Of a DNA stretch of 26,573 nucleotides, positions 17,128-24,951 are shown piece after piece. Position 1 is the stretch's first letter. Every line of letters begins with the position of its first letter. The notes under the pieces were generated by a model. It ran no database searches and was not told where the DNA came from. It was given only the letters and a program-made list of their open reading frames with translations. The position numbers and the translations under genes are program-made. Origin of the DNA: Anaerolineae bacterium (GTDB lineage Bacteria; Chloroflexota; Anaerolineae; CG2-30-64-16); NCBI GenBank assembly GCA_025454565.1, contig JALOOE010000001.1, forward strand, positions 1 through 26,573, written 5' to 3'.

Positions 17128-18357
17128 TCAACCGGCTTGCTCTCCCAAAAAGCTCAAGTATGCCTTGCCGGCAGCGTCTCGCGCGTAGTTACGCTGCACG
17201 TAAGTTGCGCCGTTTTCACCCATGCGCGTGCGTAACTCATCATCTGCAAGCATCAACCGCAACGCTTCTACGAACTCGAACCCGGTTTCATAGTACAGTC
17301 CGCCGTTGCTGCGCCAAACGTGGCCCCGCAACACCTCGCAGTGACCGTTAACCAACACCGGCGTGCCGCAGAGCATCGCCTCCAAGACCACAATCGAAAA
17401 GCTTTCGAAAGGCGACGGATTGATCAGCACGGTCGCGGCGGCCATTGCGTCCAGCTTGTCCTGCTCCGGAAGCATCCCCAGGTAGCGGATATCTGGATCA
17501 CGCGGCAAGTCCATCACCTTGTTTCCGATCAGAATCAGCGGCAACGGCAAGTGACGCCGGGCAGCTCGGTAATGGCTCAAGAGCCTGTTACACCCTTTTG
17601 AGGGATCGATCCGCCCCGCATAGAGCAGGAAGGGTTGGTTGATGCGATACTTTGCCCGGAACCGGGCCGCGTCGGGCACACTGGTCAATTCGACCGGCAT
17701 ACCGATGGTCATCTTCTGCGCTTCATCGACAGCGAAGGTCTGTTCGATGAATGCGCGCTCTTCTGGCGATAGGAAGATGAAAGCGGGAAAACGCTCGAAC
17801 ATCTGCCGAAAAACCGGGAAGAAGATCGGCGCTTCGTCATGTGCGGTCGGAACCAAAACGGTTTTCGATGCAGGCACTTGCTGAGAGCCAAAGAAGGTCG
17901 TGGGATAGAGATAGGTGAAGAAAACGATCTGGCTGTAATCTTGGTGATGTGCCGCCAAGTAGTCCAGAAGCGGCGTCGAATAGGGTCCCTCCAGCCTCAA
18001 ACAGGCGAGTTGTTGTTCGGTTGAGCTGCGGCCGATCATTCGGCGCATCAGCGCTCGATGCTGATGATAGGCGCTGAGGGGCATCCCGCCCAGGATTGTG
18101 CTCATGGCCTCATAAAAACGGTGATCGCGCTCGAAATCTACCGCGAAACGTCGGATGCGCACGCCATTCAGCGTGGAAGTCCCCGCTTTGTATTCGTTGC
18201 GCCATGTCATGTAATCCTTGGCGCACGACGTGAGCACCTCGACCGGACGAGATATATTGAGCATCTCGGCTATCGAGCGACACAACGCCTCTGACCCCCC
18301 CACAATATCCTGACCATACCGTTGCACCACAAAGGCCAACGGTCGCTCATCGGTCAT
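17128..18357 (-). CDS. GT4-family (GT-B fold) glycosyltransferase
   Basis: This 409-aa enzyme has the N-terminal pattern FVVQRYGQDIVGGSEALCRSIAE split around the GGSE loop (20-23), then VEVLTSCAKDYMTW (39-52), a combination typical of a GT4 subgroup found in polysaccharide clusters. The donor domain includes LLYAGRIDPSKGCNRLL (244-260), with R249 and K254, and SPFESFSIVVLEAMLCGTPV, which holds the EX7E pair E318 and E326. It should add one sugar from a nucleotide donor in the cytoplasm. The start codon overlaps the stop of the previous GT4 gene as ATGA, and AGGAG lies four bases upstream, so translation is coupled and also well initiated. It is the last of three consecutive GT4 genes. Substrate unknown. 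Confidence 0.92.
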   Translation of the reverse strand: MTDERPLAFVVQRYGQDIVGGSEALCRSIAEMLNISRPVEVLTSCAKDYMTWRNEYKAGTSTLNGVRIRRFAVDFERDHRFYEAMSTILGGMPLSAYHQHRALMRRMIGRSSTEQQLACLRLEGPYSTPLLDYLAAHHQDYSQIVFFTYLYPTTFFGSQQVPASKTVLVPTAHDEAPIFFPVFRQMFERFPAFIFLSPEERAFIEQTFAVDEAQKMTIGMPVELTSVPDAARFRAKYRINQPFLLYAGRIDPSKGCNRLLSHYRAARRHLPLPLILIGNKVMDLPRDPDIRYLGMLPEQDKLDAMAAATVLINPSPFESFSIVVLEAMLCGTPVLVNGHCEVLRGHVWRSNGGLYYETGFEFVEALRLMLADDELRTRMGENGATYVQRNYARDAAGKAYLSFLGEQAG

Positions 18358-19433
18358 AGCGCTCCTAATTGTGCCAGAACGTGGTGGAGTCCGGCCTCGA
18401 CGCGTTCAGGCGTGAAGTCAGCCAGGCGTTGACGCTGGTTTGCGATGATCGCCTGACGAGTAGCGGCATCGGTCGCCAGCAGATGCACCATTTCAGCGAT
18501 TTCGGGATAGGCAAACGCGTCGAATAGCACACCCGCATTGCCCAGAGTTTCCGGCACCGCGGTGGCCTTATAGGCCAGGATCGGCACATCGAAGTACATG
18601 CTTTCGACCAACGGCACGCCGAACCCTTCATGCCGACTGGCATATACGAACAAATCGGCGGCCTCATAATACGTACGCAAGGCATTCAGCGACACACGGC
18701 CAGCAAGGGTCACCGCATCCTGCAAGCCAAGGCGAGCCGCCAGGTTCTCCAAATACTGCGTGTAGATCAGCAACGAGCGATCGCCCACCAGCCATAAGTG
18801 CGCGTCAGGGTATACATATTTTCGGTAGGCATACAGAATTTTAATCAGGTCGTCGCAGCCCTTGTTGGGTGCCAGCCGGCCGACGTAGAGCAGATTGACT
18901 TGACCCTTTCGGCGCACTTGTCGATATAGCCCGAGCTCTCGCTGACTATTGGCGAATTTCTCCAAGCTGAGGAAAATCGGCAGGACACCGGTGCCTTCCT
19001 GGGGCAAGCCCGCTGCGACCAACTCGCGCCGGTTGAAGTCTGAATCGGCCAAAGCCAGCTCGCAGCCGCGCAGGTCGCCCAGCATGAGACGGCCTGTGCG
19101 ACATATTGCCTCCAGTCCGCTATCGATGCCGCGGAAGAATTCCGGTGGCGTGATGTTGTGATAGATGACGATCTTGCGGTTGCGGGTGCGCTTGTACAGC
19201 TCCAGATTGGGTGTATAGATGGAATAGTGATAGATCAGCAGGTCGTCAGTTTCGCCAAGAAATCGCGTATAGGCCGCGTCGGAGTGACACAGATCTGCAA
19301 GGCGAGGGGCGATATGCTCGGCATAGATGTATGAATCCAGCCCCCAGGCCTTCAGCCGGCGGTCGATCTCAAAGATGTCGTTTGAGACGGCATCACCGAA
19401 CGTCAGGGTTGCAGTCATCTGATGGACGCGCAT
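18354..19433 (-). CDS. GT4-family glycosyltransferase (tandem paralogue of the upstream gene)
   Basis: This 359-aa GT4 enzyme begins MRVHQMTATLTFGDAVSNDIFEIDRRL, with the GDA(V/I)xN loop of a subgroup that often sits in sugar-polymer clusters. LLIYHYSIYTPN (65-76) and KIVIYHNITPPEFFR (87-101) define the acceptor half. The donor half has LLYVGRLAPNKGCDDLIK (181-198), with R186 and K191, and SRHEGFGVPLVESMY, with the EX7E pair E269 and E277. The neighbouring protein at 19436-20542 shares all of these motifs at equivalent positions and has nearly the same length, so the two arose by tandem duplication. Only two bases separate the genes (TAA-CC-ATG), and the downstream GT4 gene overlaps by ATGA. 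There is no clear ribosome binding site, so translation probably depends on coupling. Confidence 0.92.
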   Translation of the reverse strand: MRVHQMTATLTFGDAVSNDIFEIDRRLKAWGLDSYIYAEHIAPRLADLCHSDAAYTRFLGETDDLLIYHYSIYTPNLELYKRTRNRKIVIYHNITPPEFFRGIDSGLEAICRTGRLMLGDLRGCELALADSDFNRRELVAAGLPQEGTGVLPIFLSLEKFANSQRELGLYRQVRRKGQVNLLYVGRLAPNKGCDDLIKILYAYRKYVYPDAHLWLVGDRSLLIYTQYLENLAARLGLQDAVTLAGRVSLNALRTYYEAADLFVYASRHEGFGVPLVESMYFDVPILAYKATAVPETLGNAGVLFDAFAYPEIAEMVHLLATDAATRQAIIANQRQRLADFTPERVEAGLHHVLAQLGAL

Positions 19434-19435
19434 GG

Positions 19436-20542
19436 TTAGCCGTCGATCTCCGCCGGTGCACCGACCCCAACCATGCTCAACACGGCGCGCAGTTGTTCCT
19501 CCACGCGAGCAGGGGCATATTCATCGAGACGGGTCTTCTGAGTTGCGATGATCTGGCGGCGCATGGTTTGATTTTCCATCAATAGACCCATCAACTCAGC
19601 CAAGACATCGTACTGCAAAGCATGGAATTGCACACCCGCTCTGCCGAGTGTGTATGGTACCGCACCGGCCGCATGGGCCACAATCGGAATCCCAAAATAC
19701 ATCGCCTCTAGCAGCGGCGCGCAGAAGCCTTCGTGACGGCTGGCGCACAGGAAGAGGTCAGCGGCGAGATAGTAGGTCTTGAGTTGGCGTAGAGAAATCC
19801 GGTCGGTGAATATGATGGCATCTGCTAAGGCCAGACGTACGACCAATTCGTCGAGCGCCCGATTGTAGCTCGGTAGAAAGCGCGCCCCAGCAAGGATCAG
19901 ACACGAGTTCGGATTGACGTAACGATGGTAGCTGTAAAACACCTTGATCAGATCTTCGAAAGCTTTGTTGGGCGCGACTCTGCCGACGAACAGGATGTTG
20001 GTCGTATCACCCGCTTTCAAGCGCCTGAGGAGCGCAGCATCATGCTGTGCCCGGTCGAAACCCTCGACACCCAAGAAGAGCGGCAGGACACCGGTGTGGT
20101 CGGCGGCGAACCCCTGCTGGAGCAGCTCTAAACGGTTGTACTCCGAATCGCCCACCGCATAGTCACATGTGCTCAGCTCGGGCAGCAAACGCCGTCCTTG
20201 ATTGCACAATGATTCGTAATAACGGTCGTAGGGTCGGAAGTACTCGGCCGGGGTGATGTTATGGTAGATGAGTATTTTCCGGTTGCGTGAGCGGCGAAAC
20301 AGAGCGTGGTTCTCGCAATAAGCCGAGTAGTGATACAGCAGGACGTCATCGGACTCATCGACAAACGGAAGATATGCCGAGTCGAGCTGTGCCGTGGCGA
20401 TCGGGGCAGCCGAAATCTCGGAACCATAGATCTGGGAGGCGAATCCCCAACGCGCCAACCGGCGGTCGATCTCGACGATTTGGTTAGTGACGGCATCTCC
20501 AGCCGCAAGGACCGAGCCGATCTGGTGGATTCTTAACGGCAT
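19436..20542 (-). CDS. GT4-family glycosyltransferase (tandem paralogue of the downstream gene)
   Basis: This 368-aa GT4 enzyme starts MPLRIHQIGSVLAAGDAVTNQIVEIDRRL. It has VLLYHYSAYCEN (67-78), KILIYHNITPAEYFR (89-103), ILFVGRVAPNKAFEDLIK (183-200, with R188 and K193) and SRHEGFCAPLLEAMY (268-282, EX7E pair E271/E279). It parallels the protein at 18354-19433 along its whole length. The usual glycine after EGF is replaced by cysteine (EGFC), a small departure from the motif that may reflect a different donor. The ATG lies three bases after the stop of the coiled-coil gene at 20546. The expected role is cytoplasmic addition of one sugar during glycan assembly. Donor and acceptor are unknown. 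Confidence 0.92.
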   Translation of the reverse strand: MPLRIHQIGSVLAAGDAVTNQIVEIDRRLARWGFASQIYGSEISAAPIATAQLDSAYLPFVDESDDVLLYHYSAYCENHALFRRSRNRKILIYHNITPAEYFRPYDRYYESLCNQGRRLLPELSTCDYAVGDSEYNRLELLQQGFAADHTGVLPLFLGVEGFDRAQHDAALLRRLKAGDTTNILFVGRVAPNKAFEDLIKVFYSYHRYVNPNSCLILAGARFLPSYNRALDELVVRLALADAIIFTDRISLRQLKTYYLAADLFLCASRHEGFCAPLLEAMYFGIPIVAHAAGAVPYTLGRAGVQFHALQYDVLAELMGLLMENQTMRRQIIATQKTRLDEYAPARVEEQLRAVLSMVGVGAPAEIDG

Positions 20543-20545
20543 GCT

Positions 20546-21118
20546 CTAGTCCCGATCGCTTGGATCGGCCTTCTGCAGACGCTGGACAGCCTCTTTTAGC
20601 AGCGCGATTTCCTCTAGTTGCTGTTGGCAGATGGCCTGTAACTGCCGCGTTTTCTCAAGCATGGCTTGGTGTTCGTCGGCGTTCTCGTTGAACGCCTGTG
20701 CGACCAGCGCATTGAACGTGACCTGCTGCTGCAGAAGGGCGCGGGTGTACCATTTGGTGGACATCCAGTTCCAGAAGTTGCGCACTGCCACAATCAGCGG
20801 GCCGACCAGCGGCGCATTCGATCTGAATGGGACTTCGCGCACGGCCCAGCGTGCATTGAGCTCGATGAGGGTGGAGGCCTGGCCGTCACCCAATGGAAGA
20901 GGCAGAAGTGGCTGGGCCGTCAACACATCCTTGAAAACCTCGTCCGCAATGGCGTCGAGATCCTCATGATATGCCCCTTCAGCGCGGCGTCGTGCGACAT
21001 TCTCGCGCACCGTCCGCATCAATGCCTCCACGTCGATCTGTTGATCGCGGATTTCGAAGATTTCACCAGGGTCTTGGAAGGCCTGCGCGTTTCTGGATTC
21101 ATTCGCGTCGGCTTGCAT
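20546..21118 (-). CDS. Small coiled-coil protein with conserved FRSxxPLxGPLI / TKWYxR module
   Basis: This 190-aa protein has no signal peptide. The N-terminal third includes IDVEALMRTVRENVARRR (28-45), a pattern I recall from proteins near polysaccharide glycosyl- and methyltransferases. Residues 98-132 form a module with FRSNAPLVGPLI, WNWMSTKWYTR and LLQQQ. It is amphipathic and may lie on the membrane surface. The C-terminal 45 residues (about 145-185) are rich in E, Q, L and K with heptad-like spacing, so a coiled coil is likely. The same module recurs in the 152-aa protein at 24493-24951. The ATG at 21118 is chosen because AAGGA lies seven bases upstream; a GTG at 21160 would overlap the preceding gene. 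Possible roles are scaffold or chain-length ruler for the GT complex (inferred). No enzyme motif is present. Confidence 0.8.
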   Translation of the reverse strand: MQADANESRNAQAFQDPGEIFEIRDQQIDVEALMRTVRENVARRRAEGAYHEDLDAIADEVFKDVLTAQPLLPLPLGDGQASTLIELNARWAVREVPFRSNAPLVGPLIVAVRNFWNWMSTKWYTRALLQQQVTFNALVAQAFNENADEHQAMLEKTRQLQAICQQQLEEIALLKEAVQRLQKADPSDRD

Positions 21119-21134
21119 ATCCTTGTCCTTGCCA

Positions 21135-23288
21135 CTACTGACGGACCTCCGCCCCAACACGGGCGACGGAAAAACGCCAAACGAAATCGTTCAACCGCTG
21201 GGGTTTGTGGTCATACGTGTTTTCGAGCATCTGGCCGCTGAGTTGGTGCGCTTCGGCGGGTAACAGAGGCAGCGCGGGTGAGGGCCAGGGGAAGCCGCCT
21301 TCCACCGCAATCCAATACACGGCGTGACCTTCAGCGTTCCAGCGCCGAACTGTCTCCTCAAAGCGGGCTGCATCGAGCGCCTTCGGGTTGCGCAGGGTGA
21401 AGACCGTCTGTCCGTACAGAAAGCGCAGGGGTGTCCCGACGAAGTCACCGATGCCCACCGGAGCCGGATCATTGAAGATGAGCACGGAACTCGGCTCGAA
21501 TGCGGCGCTTAGTCGGTCGAACTGCGCAATCAGCCCCCGATAATCCACCTGGCCGACGAAGCCACGGGCAGAAAACACTATACCAACTAACCAAAGTGCT
21601 GTCAACCCCACGCTGAGCCAACGTGTTTTCCCCGGCAAGACGCGATAGAGCCAACCCAGCAGGTAGGCTGCGCAGAGAATGAAGAAAGGCAGAACGTAAG
21701 GCACATACCGCCGCATGGCATATACCTGATGGGGATTGGCGCTGATCCGCCACAGAAAAAAGGCTGAAAAAAAGAGACCTGTGCCGAGGAGCAATGCGGT
21801 ACGTCGATCGGCTTGTCTGACAAGTAGCCGGCCTGCGCCGAGCACGCCGAGAGCGACCCCCAGTGGCGACAGATACCAACCCAGGCGTACGAAGTTCTCC
21901 TGATCCAGGCTCCGTAATTCGCCCCCGCCATACCAGTAAGGATACGCCTGTGCCGGCTCGATGATGGGGCGGAGAAAATACGCGTAGAGCGCCAGGGAGA
22001 CAACGCCAACAGCCGCCGTCCACAACAAGATCGGCCGTGCCACCCTCAACCAATGCAACGCACGCCCGCGGCGAGCCGGTTGCGCCATCAGAAAGCCGGC
22101 TACTACCGCTAAGAACACGACTGCGATCACAGGCAAGGCAAGGCCTTGTCGCATCACGATTTGGCCGAAGCGGATTTGCGTAGCGAAATATGGTCTACTC
22201 AGCAGCCAGCCGTGCAAAAGTGATTGTGCGGCAAGCAGAAGCAAGGGTACGTAAAACCAGCGTGCGCCGCGCCGCGCCGCTGGCGTCTGCCACAGCCAGA
22301 CTGCGAGGAGAATAGGTACAATCAAGAGGACATAGGCGTCGATGCGCGTGAGAAACACCTCGCCAAACGCCACCCCAGCCAGCGCGGCCCAGAGTGCCGG
22401 CGGTTCGCGTTTCTCCAGCCATGCCGTGAAAGCCCAGATGCCCGTCCAGAATAGATACTGCGTCAACACCTCTGCCGTGGGGTAACGCGCAAACCAGATT
22501 TGCAGCGCCGTGGCCGAAAGACCAGCCAACGCGAGCAAACCCACTTTCCAACCCCAAAGCTGTCTGGCGGTCATGTAGACCGCCAGACAACCAAGTATTC
22601 CCCACAATGGCGTGAGCCATAGCTCGCCGCGTAGTCCGGCCAGTGCATATCCCACGGCAAACCAGACCGGATGCAGATGGTAGAACTGCGGTGTGATGTC
22701 TCCCGCCGGTGCAGCCGCAGGAACATAGAAACCTGGCAGGAGGTAGTATGGCGCGCCTTCACTGGTTGGCAACGTGCGCAACAGCCCATCGTACAGCGCT
22801 GGATCAAGCGCTGCCAGCACCGGGTCAACAAATCGGATGCTCCCGGTGCGGACGATATTGGCGCCCAGGCTTGCATACACGCCAGCGTCGGCGCCGCCGA
22901 TGATGAACTCGTGAGGGCGAAAGTAGATGCCGGTGACCAGCAGCAGCCACAGCCCCAGAGCGGCCAGTTCCCACCGTTGCTCGCGCCGGTGAGCCGCCGG
23001 CATCGGAAGAGGCATCACACGGTGTCGGGTCCGCCGCAACCAGACGATCACAGCGCCGGTAGTGATGCCCAACCAGAGCGCCGCAAGCAGGGTCAAAGAG
23101 AAACCACCGAGTTCGGCCAGAGTCAGCGCGAGCCAGCCGAATGCCAACAACCCGAAGCTTAGTCCGGCGAAGAGAAACGCTACGGGGTCCTCCCGAAGTG
23201 GCTTGCCCCAGAGCGACACGATCAGACTGCCGGGAAGCAGCGCCGCAGCCACGATGAGAACGATGGCCAAAGGTTCGGGGAGGTTCAT
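21135..23288 (-). CDS. PMT/GT39-like integral membrane protein (probable glycosyltransferase)
   Basis: This 717-aa polytopic protein has three to four N-terminal helices before the outer loop FIIGGADAGVYASLGANIVRTG (128-149). Asp134 occupies the position of the catalytic acidic residue in PMT-like enzymes, although the usual DE pair is reduced to a single aspartate. FARYPTAEVLTQYLFW and FLTRIDAYVLL are further conserved-looking segments. The C-terminal 120 residues or so are soluble and contain a nucleotide-fold-like stretch near FDRLSAAFEPSSVLIFNDPAPVG. No beta-sandwich module is attached. The ATG overlaps the stop of the GT4 gene at 23285 as ATGA and has no ribosome binding site, so translation is coupled. 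Likely role is sugar transfer at the outer face of the membrane. A transport or flippase-like role is less likely but not excluded. Confidence 0.72.
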   Translation of the reverse strand: MNLPEPLAIVLIVAAALLPGSLIVSLWGKPLREDPVAFLFAGLSFGLLAFGWLALTLAELGGFSLTLLAALWLGITTGAVIVWLRRTRHRVMPLPMPAAHRREQRWELAALGLWLLLVTGIYFRPHEFIIGGADAGVYASLGANIVRTGSIRFVDPVLAALDPALYDGLLRTLPTSEGAPYYLLPGFYVPAAAPAGDITPQFYHLHPVWFAVGYALAGLRGELWLTPLWGILGCLAVYMTARQLWGWKVGLLALAGLSATALQIWFARYPTAEVLTQYLFWTGIWAFTAWLEKREPPALWAALAGVAFGEVFLTRIDAYVLLIVPILLAVWLWQTPAARRGARWFYVPLLLLAAQSLLHGWLLSRPYFATQIRFGQIVMRQGLALPVIAVVFLAVVAGFLMAQPARRGRALHWLRVARPILLWTAAVGVVSLALYAYFLRPIIEPAQAYPYWYGGGELRSLDQENFVRLGWYLSPLGVALGVLGAGRLLVRQADRRTALLLGTGLFFSAFFLWRISANPHQVYAMRRYVPYVLPFFILCAAYLLGWLYRVLPGKTRWLSVGLTALWLVGIVFSARGFVGQVDYRGLIAQFDRLSAAFEPSSVLIFNDPAPVGIGDFVGTPLRFLYGQTVFTLRNPKALDAARFEETVRRWNAEGHAVYWIAVEGGFPWPSPALPLLPAEAHQLSGQMLENTYDHKPQRLNDFVWRFSVARVGAEVRQ

Positions 23289-24493
23289 GATGGGACGTCA
23301 GGGTGGCCGGGACTGAGATTTGCGAGGATGCGCTGGATGAAATCCACATAGACCTGCGCGGCCCGTTGCGGAGCGTGCACCTGTGTCGCATACTCGCGAC
23401 CGCGCTGCCCCATCGTGTTCCGCAGAGCGGCATCAGTTCCCAGCTTGAGCATCGCCGCCAATAGCGCCTCATCATCCAAGGGCGCGACCTTCAAACAGAT
23501 TTCGTCAGGTAATTCCGCATACCAACCGTGATCATACACGATGAGTGAGCGACTGCCTACCAATGCGCGCAGTGCCGTCGCGGAGGTCTCACCCACCGTC
23601 GGAGCGCGCAGATTAACCACGACATCCGCAGTGGCAATCCAGGAGACGAAGTCGGCCAAATCGGGCACTTGGCCGGTGCAGTATACGAAATCCGCGATGC
23701 CCGATTCAGCGATCAGCGCAGGCAGATCGCACCCGCCCGCGGCCCAATCGCCGACGATCAGGTAGCGCGCTTGCGGCGCCACCTCACGGACGCGCGCGAA
23801 GGCGCGGAGCGCAGCTTCGATCTGCTTCTCGCGCCACACCTGGCCGAAGCTGCCGAAGATGACGGCGTCTGCTGGCCAGTCAAGCTGCGCCCGCCGCGAC
23901 ACAGCCGGATAGCTCGCAATTGGCGCCGCGACGATCTCCACCGGACACGGGACCTTTTGCGCAAGAAGCTGTTGTCGCACATAATCGCTGTGGACGAGCA
24001 CCCCAAGGCTCAACTGCAACAAGCGATCGTTCAGGGGCGCCTCGAAGAATGGCAACTGGCGCTGGCCATCTCGCACCTGACAAGCCAGTTCGATTCCTGC
24101 CGGTCCAAGTGCGTACCCCATCTCCCGGACGTAGGCGGCAAACCGATTCTGGGCAATCGTCTGGTCGCTGATAAAATGGTGCAGCCCGTAGTCATGCAAG
24201 ACAGTGAGCCCCGGATAGTGCCTCAGTGCATCGTACATCGCCCCATGATAACTACTGTTTCCCATCTGATACAGAGCGATGTCAAAACCCCAGCGCATGC
24301 GGGCATAGGCGTGGGTCCGATGCACAGGGAATTCCCCCGATATTGCCTCACTCACGTCTGCCGATTCGTCGACGAACAAAGTAATATCAGTCAGGCGAGC
24401 CAGGCAAGGCAGCAGCTCTCGACTATAATCCGCAATACCCGTGCGCGCCGGTGGCAATGGGCTAAAGTAGGCGATGCGCAAACGCTGACTCAT
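23285..24493 (-). CDS. GT4-family (GT-B fold) glycosyltransferase
   Basis: This 402-aa enzyme begins RIAYFSPLPPARTGIADYSRELLPCL (6-31), the PPxxTGIADYS loop of a well-known GT4 subgroup. LYQMGNSSYHGAMYDAL (74-90) and LTVLHDYGLHHF (96-107) follow in the acceptor domain. The donor domain has VIFGSFGQVWREKQIEAALRAF (211-232), with R221 and K223, and NLRAPTVGETSATALRAL (294-311), the subgroup's version of the phosphate-binding loop, with E302 as the acidic residue. A strong ribosome binding site, GGAGG, stands seven bases before the ATG, and the start overlaps the previous stop as TGATG. It lies between the first coiled-coil gene and a PMT-type gene. Substrate unknown. Confidence 0.92.
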   Translation of the reverse strand: MSQRLRIAYFSPLPPARTGIADYSRELLPCLARLTDITLFVDESADVSEAISGEFPVHRTHAYARMRWGFDIALYQMGNSSYHGAMYDALRHYPGLTVLHDYGLHHFISDQTIAQNRFAAYVREMGYALGPAGIELACQVRDGQRQLPFFEAPLNDRLLQLSLGVLVHSDYVRQQLLAQKVPCPVEIVAAPIASYPAVSRRAQLDWPADAVIFGSFGQVWREKQIEAALRAFARVREVAPQARYLIVGDWAAGGCDLPALIAESGIADFVYCTGQVPDLADFVSWIATADVVVNLRAPTVGETSATALRALVGSRSLIVYDHGWYAELPDEICLKVAPLDDEALLAAMLKLGTDAALRNTMGQRGREYATQVHAPQRAAQVYVDFIQRILANLSPGHPDVPS

Positions 24494-24951
24494 CAGGATC
24501 CCTCCGAATCAGCGCCTGGTATCGGTTCCAGTCTAGCCAGTCGTTGCTCAATCTCTAGTAGGAGTCGTTCTACTTGGATCAGCCGCACTGCAAATTCGGC
24601 TTGGCTCCGGGTAAGCGAAACCTGTTCGTGATCCAGATCGATCAGCCACTCGTCGTGATCTTGCTGTCGAACGGCCTGATGGTGCAGCCGTGCCTCGTCC
24701 ACGGCAAGTCGAGACACCACGTCGCGCAAGCCGGCTACCTGAGCCGAGAGTAGTGCAACTTGCTGCTGGTTGATCGCGTTCTGCTGCTGGATGAGCGGAC
24801 GCACGTACCATTTGGTGGCTACACCGTTCCAGAGCTCTCGGAACCGAGCGATAAGCGGTCCAATCAGCGGGACTTGCGAACGAAAGCCCTGTTCCTGCAG
24901 CGTAACCATCGCGCGCAACTGATCGAGAGGATCGGGCGGAGGCGTTGTCAT
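24493..24951 (-). CDS. Small coiled-coil protein with conserved FRSxxPLxGPLI / TKWYxR module
   Basis: This 152-aa protein has no signal peptide or enzyme motif. Residues 23-57 contain FRSQVPLIGPLI, WNGVATKWYVR and LIQQQ, matching the module of the 190-aa protein at 20546-21118 at 21 of 35 positions by my count. The remaining residues (about 60-142) are Q-, L-, R- and E-rich with regular hydrophobic spacing, which points to a long coiled coil. It is thus a shorter relative lacking the N-terminal IDVEALM segment. The ATG overlaps the ABC ATPase stop as ATGA, so the two are translationally coupled. This suggests that the coiled-coil protein acts with the exporter, for example in linking synthesis to export or in setting chain length as the coiled coil of WbdD does. 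That role is inference. Confidence 0.8.
   Translation of the reverse strand: MTTPPPDPLDQLRAMVTLQEQGFRSQVPLIGPLIARFRELWNGVATKWYVRPLIQQQNAINQQQVALLSAQVAGLRDVVSRLAVDEARLHHQAVRQQDHDEWLIDLDHEQVSLTRSQAEFAVRLIQVERLLLEIEQRLARLEPIPGADSEGS

Noticed and set aside
23669..24631. Open frame of 320 codons on the plus strand
   Set aside because: It lies opposite the GT4 gene at 23285-24493 and the coiled-coil gene, has no recognisable domain, no ribosome binding site and an R/Q/H-rich composition typical of antisense frames in GC-rich DNA.
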